A stretch of DNA of 64,000 nt from Caprimulgus europaeus (Eukaryota > Chordata > Aves > Caprimulgiformes > Caprimulgidae). A model generated the notes under the pieces. That model did not search any database. It was not told the origin of the DNA and worked only from the letters and a program-made list of their open reading frames with translations. This document shows positions 60,301 through 64,000 of the stretch, piece by piece (positions within the stretch are counted from its first letter, which is position 1; each line of letters opens with the position of its first letter). The stretch spans positions 21,169,834 through 21,233,833 of the forward strand of contig OU015523.1 of the NCBI GenBank assembly GCA_907165065.1, read 5' to 3'. A program made the position numbers and the translations under genes.

Positions 60301-63164
60301 CTTCTGAGGACTTCCTCACAGTAAATAAAAATATCTCTGTGAGGCTAATTAGTTCAGGTGTGGCAGCAGGCTGATGAGTCTAGAAGGTGGTTCACCTGGA
60401 ATCAGTTCAGGTATTCACCCACTACCAAACCATATGAACATATTTTCCACATCTCTCATGCTCTTAACTTTGTTTCAGCAAGCATCCTAGCATGCAGGAG
60501 AAGCAAAAGCACTGAAGCCAATACAGCAGGCTCACCAGGACCAAGAGCAACCCATTAAAAATATAGACAAGGCAGAAAAGTGCGGTAATGAGGAACACAC
60601 AGGAGTAATTTCCCTCCAATTCCTCTAGCCTAACCATTTTCTCACATCCCTCCCCTCGTTCCTCTGTGGCAGCTCTTCAGGATGTACAGTCTCCATTCTG
60701 GTTTACTCTATCAAATGCTTGGATTACGGCTGGCTGTCGACATGTTGCTGCATGCTTGCACGTCAAACACAAACCTAGGGAGAACCTAAATCTGTTCCCC
60801 AAACATCAGAAACAGTGAAAGGAAGTAAAGTCCCAAAACAAGCTAGCCACCAACTTTACAACAGGGCACCACAAAACACTAATTCCTTCTTCACTCTTTG
60901 TTTCAGTCCAATAATGTTATCATCCTCAGCACACTCTTCAAAGATGTAAAAATAATTATCAAATATGCACAAACACTCTTTTTCCTCTAAAAAGCACATT
61001 GTTTCAAATTCTGTCTTCTTCTGCAACAATGAAAGTGTGTGAAGCTAACTACATGTTCAAATGGGCTTTTGAGTCAAGATAACCCAAACATAGAATATAT
61101 ACCTTCAACTTAATGATAAGCCAGTCAACTATGCATTAAGCACTGCTCAACAAAACCAGACACAGCAGAGCTCTGAAGGCATTCAAAATAGATTATACAA
61201 CAAATAAAAAATCATCGACTTCCGTGTCGTGATATTACTCTTGTTCTTTGAGGCTGGTCCATCCAGTAAGGAAACTATTATGCATCTTTGATCCTGCACA
61301 CCAGCCTCTGCCAGCAAATCCACTTCAAGGATATTCCAAATGTTCCTGGTCCTGAGAAGCTTTAGTTTGTATTAATTAATTTAAAAAAATATTAATGTAT
61401 CTGTGTGCCTTAGAGCAATATTCAGCCTGATCCCACTGACAGCTTTCCTTATGGCTTTGAAATCCATTACCTTCTGCAAGAATGAGAGCTTTATGGCAGC
61501 CTTCAAAAAGAAGCTTCTACCTTCAACACAGGAACAGCAGTTGCTTCAGTGGCAGATCAAGGTCTCCTTGAGGTACAGAACAGCAATTACCCAGTGAATA
61601 TAACAAATATGCCAGCAAGCATGTATGAAAAACAGTATATGTAAAGACAGAAAGCTCTGATAACAGGCAGTCAAAACTCATCCCAGAAACTCTTTTCTGA
61701 ACAATAGTTCCTCCCTGGGAGAGAGGAGGAGAGAATTAAAACAAATCTGGCAGTTGCTGAAGTCTGAAAACGTTTACACCAAACACAGTAATTTACTCAC
61801 AGTGGCTGAGCTCTTCACTTTGTTTGTACAATGGCTGGATGCAGGAGGAATGGAAAATTCCTGCTAAGAATTCCTTCTCTTGGGTCAACTGGACCTAAAA
61901 GGATTTAAGAGAAATTGGATGCCTGCTCTAAGAAAAGCCATTAGTGCAAAAGCGCTATCAAAACATAGACTTAGCAGAGCTTTGACCCCATTTACAGATG
62001 CTAAACCAGAAACATTGGACACAGACTCCTTTGTAAACCATTTACGAGAAAAAGAATTGCCCCTTTAGCTAGGTACAGAATTTAAACACCACATGGTCAT
62101 CAAAGCAAATGCCAAAACCATGCCAAAAATTTCCCAGAAGTTTTCATTTTTCAGAGGAGACCATTTAGATCAGGTCAAACTTAAGCATGTCTTCCATTCA
62201 TTCAATATGAACACATTCACCTGTCAGAGTTTCTTTCCATCTGAGTTACAGCACCAGTTGTGGGGTTCACACCTCACAGGATGCATCTGTACAGTAAGGA
62301 TGGGTGGATGGCTATGGCAGCCTTCTCCCTCTGACCATCATCCTTTCCAAAACAAAGAAAATGGCTGTAAGGTCAGTTCTGAAAGTTGGTTGATAATTAC
62401 ACAGACTAATTTTTAGCCTTTCATCTCAATAATTAGCATTTCAAAAGTATTTTATTAATCAGCCTTGTTACAGGTAGGGACCATTGTAAGCTTTGGAATT
62501 TTTTTTTTTTTTAGATGCTTTTAGAGTCTTTTTCCTTATTAAATCACCATTGAGATTTCCAGAGCTGCTGTTATAGAGCTTGTAATAGTTTGACATCCCC
62601 CACCCCTCTTTCAATTCTAATTCACTATCTAGGTGAATCACTATCTAAAATTATCAGGATACTCTCCAGATATCACTATCTGGAATAATCAGGTTCCTAA
62701 TGCTTAGCAGACAGAGTAATAACATACCTAATTTTTAACTTTCATGATAGGGTCCCTCTGGTATAGAAAAGAAGGAAGATTGATATATTATTAATATTAT
62801 TAATAACTAAAATGAATGAAATATACCAAAAGTGGAAAGTGTGACCCAAAGGAAGAACTAGCGCATAAGCCTCAATGAAAACTCTTGCCTTTGTGTCTAC
62901 ACAATACCAGCCATATATGTTCTATACTCTTTTACATACCTGTAAAGCATGCATAAAATCTTACTAGATCAAAATTATATAATTCCCACTCATTTTCCAC
63001 ACATGGAAGTATCTACAGAAGGTGCAAGGCAGGGGAGAGAGTGGTCAGTCAGTCGTGTTTTAATTTATAGCTATTTTTGCCTAAGCTCCGAATGGCCTGC
63101 CAATTATGAGTAGTACCAGCTGGGCTGGCAGGAGAGCAGCCTAAGAAGGACACACAGAAAAAGA
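57367..63164. other. AT-rich non-coding stretch
   Basis: No gene or repeat family recognised. A purine tract with two G7 runs is at 57,616-57,674. Three related TCACTATCT units lie at 62,620-62,700. Short open frames here are within chance expectation. Confidence 0.45.
57616..57674. repeat. Near-pure purine tract with G7 runs
   Basis: About 58 bases almost entirely A and G, including two runs of seven G separated by eight A. Simple sequence that could form triplex or intermolecular G-quadruplex structures. Confidence 0.85.
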
Positions 63165-63165
63165 A

Positions 63166-63252
<87 letters not shown>
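63165..63252. repeat. (AAT)n microsatellite, about 29 copies
   Basis: An uninterrupted AAT tandem of about 88 bp, flanked by AAGAAA on the left and GTGAAAATT on the right. Length and purity suggest high polymorphism. Confidence 0.97.
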
Positions 63253-63253
<1 letters not shown>

Positions 63254-64000
63254 TGAAAATTAAATGAAAAGCAGGAGAAAAGTTTGGAGTGGAGGAGACC
63301 TGATGGGGATCCCAGCTCTGGTGTTAAAATATCTCACTACAGTCCTATTTTCCCCAACCCCTCAAATAAAGAGATGATGATCATCATTATCTGGATGTAG
63401 GTTTATAATACAGCTAGTGCTACATCCTAGACTATAGTAGTCTAAGTATAAAAATTGGGACTTTTCTGTGCTTAAATAAGCAGCAAAAATAAGAATTGCA
63501 TATGATGATGAAGACAAGAATCTTTTGAAGAGCCTTCTTTTTATTTCTAAATACATAGTAACAACTCACTAATTTGTTTTTTTTATTTACCATAATCATT
63601 TTACATGTGTTTTATATGAAATGTCAATAAAATAAAGATTTTCAGTAACAAGGTAGCCCTGCTGTTTTTAAGAAGCTCTTTCATCAGCCTATGTCACAGG
63701 GAGAATATAGAAAATAATTCTTCTAAACAAAACCCAATGAATGCTCAGAATCATGTTTTGAGCAGCTTTTGAGCAGCAAAGAATAAACACTGGCATTAAA
63801 AAACAAAGATTTTGTTCGATTGCTGTTAGCTTGTCAGTGACTGATTCACACTGCTGTATATATAGAAATGATGCATTTGGCCAAGCAGTGGTTTTGGAAA
63901 CTGATCTGCTTTTCATAACTCCTCTTATCTGTGAAAAAAATTAAGGGATTTACCCCATGCTTTATTGTAATCTGCTTATTTGTGGACGCAGATCAGTTTA
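63253..64000. other. Non-coding stretch to window end
   Basis: AT-rich sequence with no recognised gene or repeat. AATAAAATAAAG near 63,628 resembles polyadenylation signals but no upstream exon supports their use. Confidence 0.4.

Noticed and set aside
1-64000. Search for tRNA, rRNA, snRNA or CRISPR-type arrays
   Set aside because: No tRNA B-box with matching A-box, no rRNA blocks and no regularly spaced repeats were seen by eye on either strand.

Overview
This window looks like part of a bird chromosome. Most of it is AT-rich, intron-like or intergenic DNA with no long coding exon. Several repeats are typical of avian genomes: short 3' fragments of CR1 LINEs with the ATTCTRTGATT-type 3' end, one solo LTR resembling the TguLTR5-like avian families, and older amniote fossils (L2, an L3/CR1-like LINE, and MIR). 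I cannot name the species or the chromosome from sequence alone.

Layout. 1-26.6 kb is AT-rich and carries a minus-strand L2 fossil (about 2.15-2.69 kb), a plus-strand CR1 tail (4.84-5.07 kb) and homopolymers. A few short segments on the minus strand have good splice-site flanks and may be exons. About 26.64-27.9 kb is a strong CpG island, the only clear promoter-like element. On the minus strand it holds a possible 5' exon: an ATG in good context, 20 codons, then a GTGAGC donor, with a second GTGAGT donor further upstream. 28-64 kb is again AT-rich. It holds a plus-strand L2 reverse-transcriptase fossil (35.96-36.87 kb), a minus-strand CR1 (37.03 kb), an (AAAT)n array (37.58 kb), a MIR fossil (41.17 kb), a plus-strand CR1 (44.59 kb), a longer minus-strand CR1 with readable but broken ORF2 (46.57-47.51 kb), a tiny A-tailed insert with target-site duplication (48.3 kb), three long poly-T or poly-C runs, the solo LTR (56.22-56.83 kb), an L3/CR1-like fossil (57.05-57.37 kb) and a long (AAT)n microsatellite (63.17-63.25 kb).

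How it fits together. The most economical reading is that the CpG island is the promoter and first exon of a minus-strand gene whose large introns fill some or all of the left 27 kb. A possible last coding exon lies at 7.29-7.36 kb. None of the candidate exons can be assigned to a named protein, and short open stretches with splice-like flanks arise by chance in this much sequence, so they are given low confidence. I saw no tRNA, rRNA, CRISPR array or bacterial-type gene, and no convincing new biological system. The best leads are the CpG-island transcript and its splice chain, the well-preserved L2 fossil, and two unusual perfect inverted repeats.
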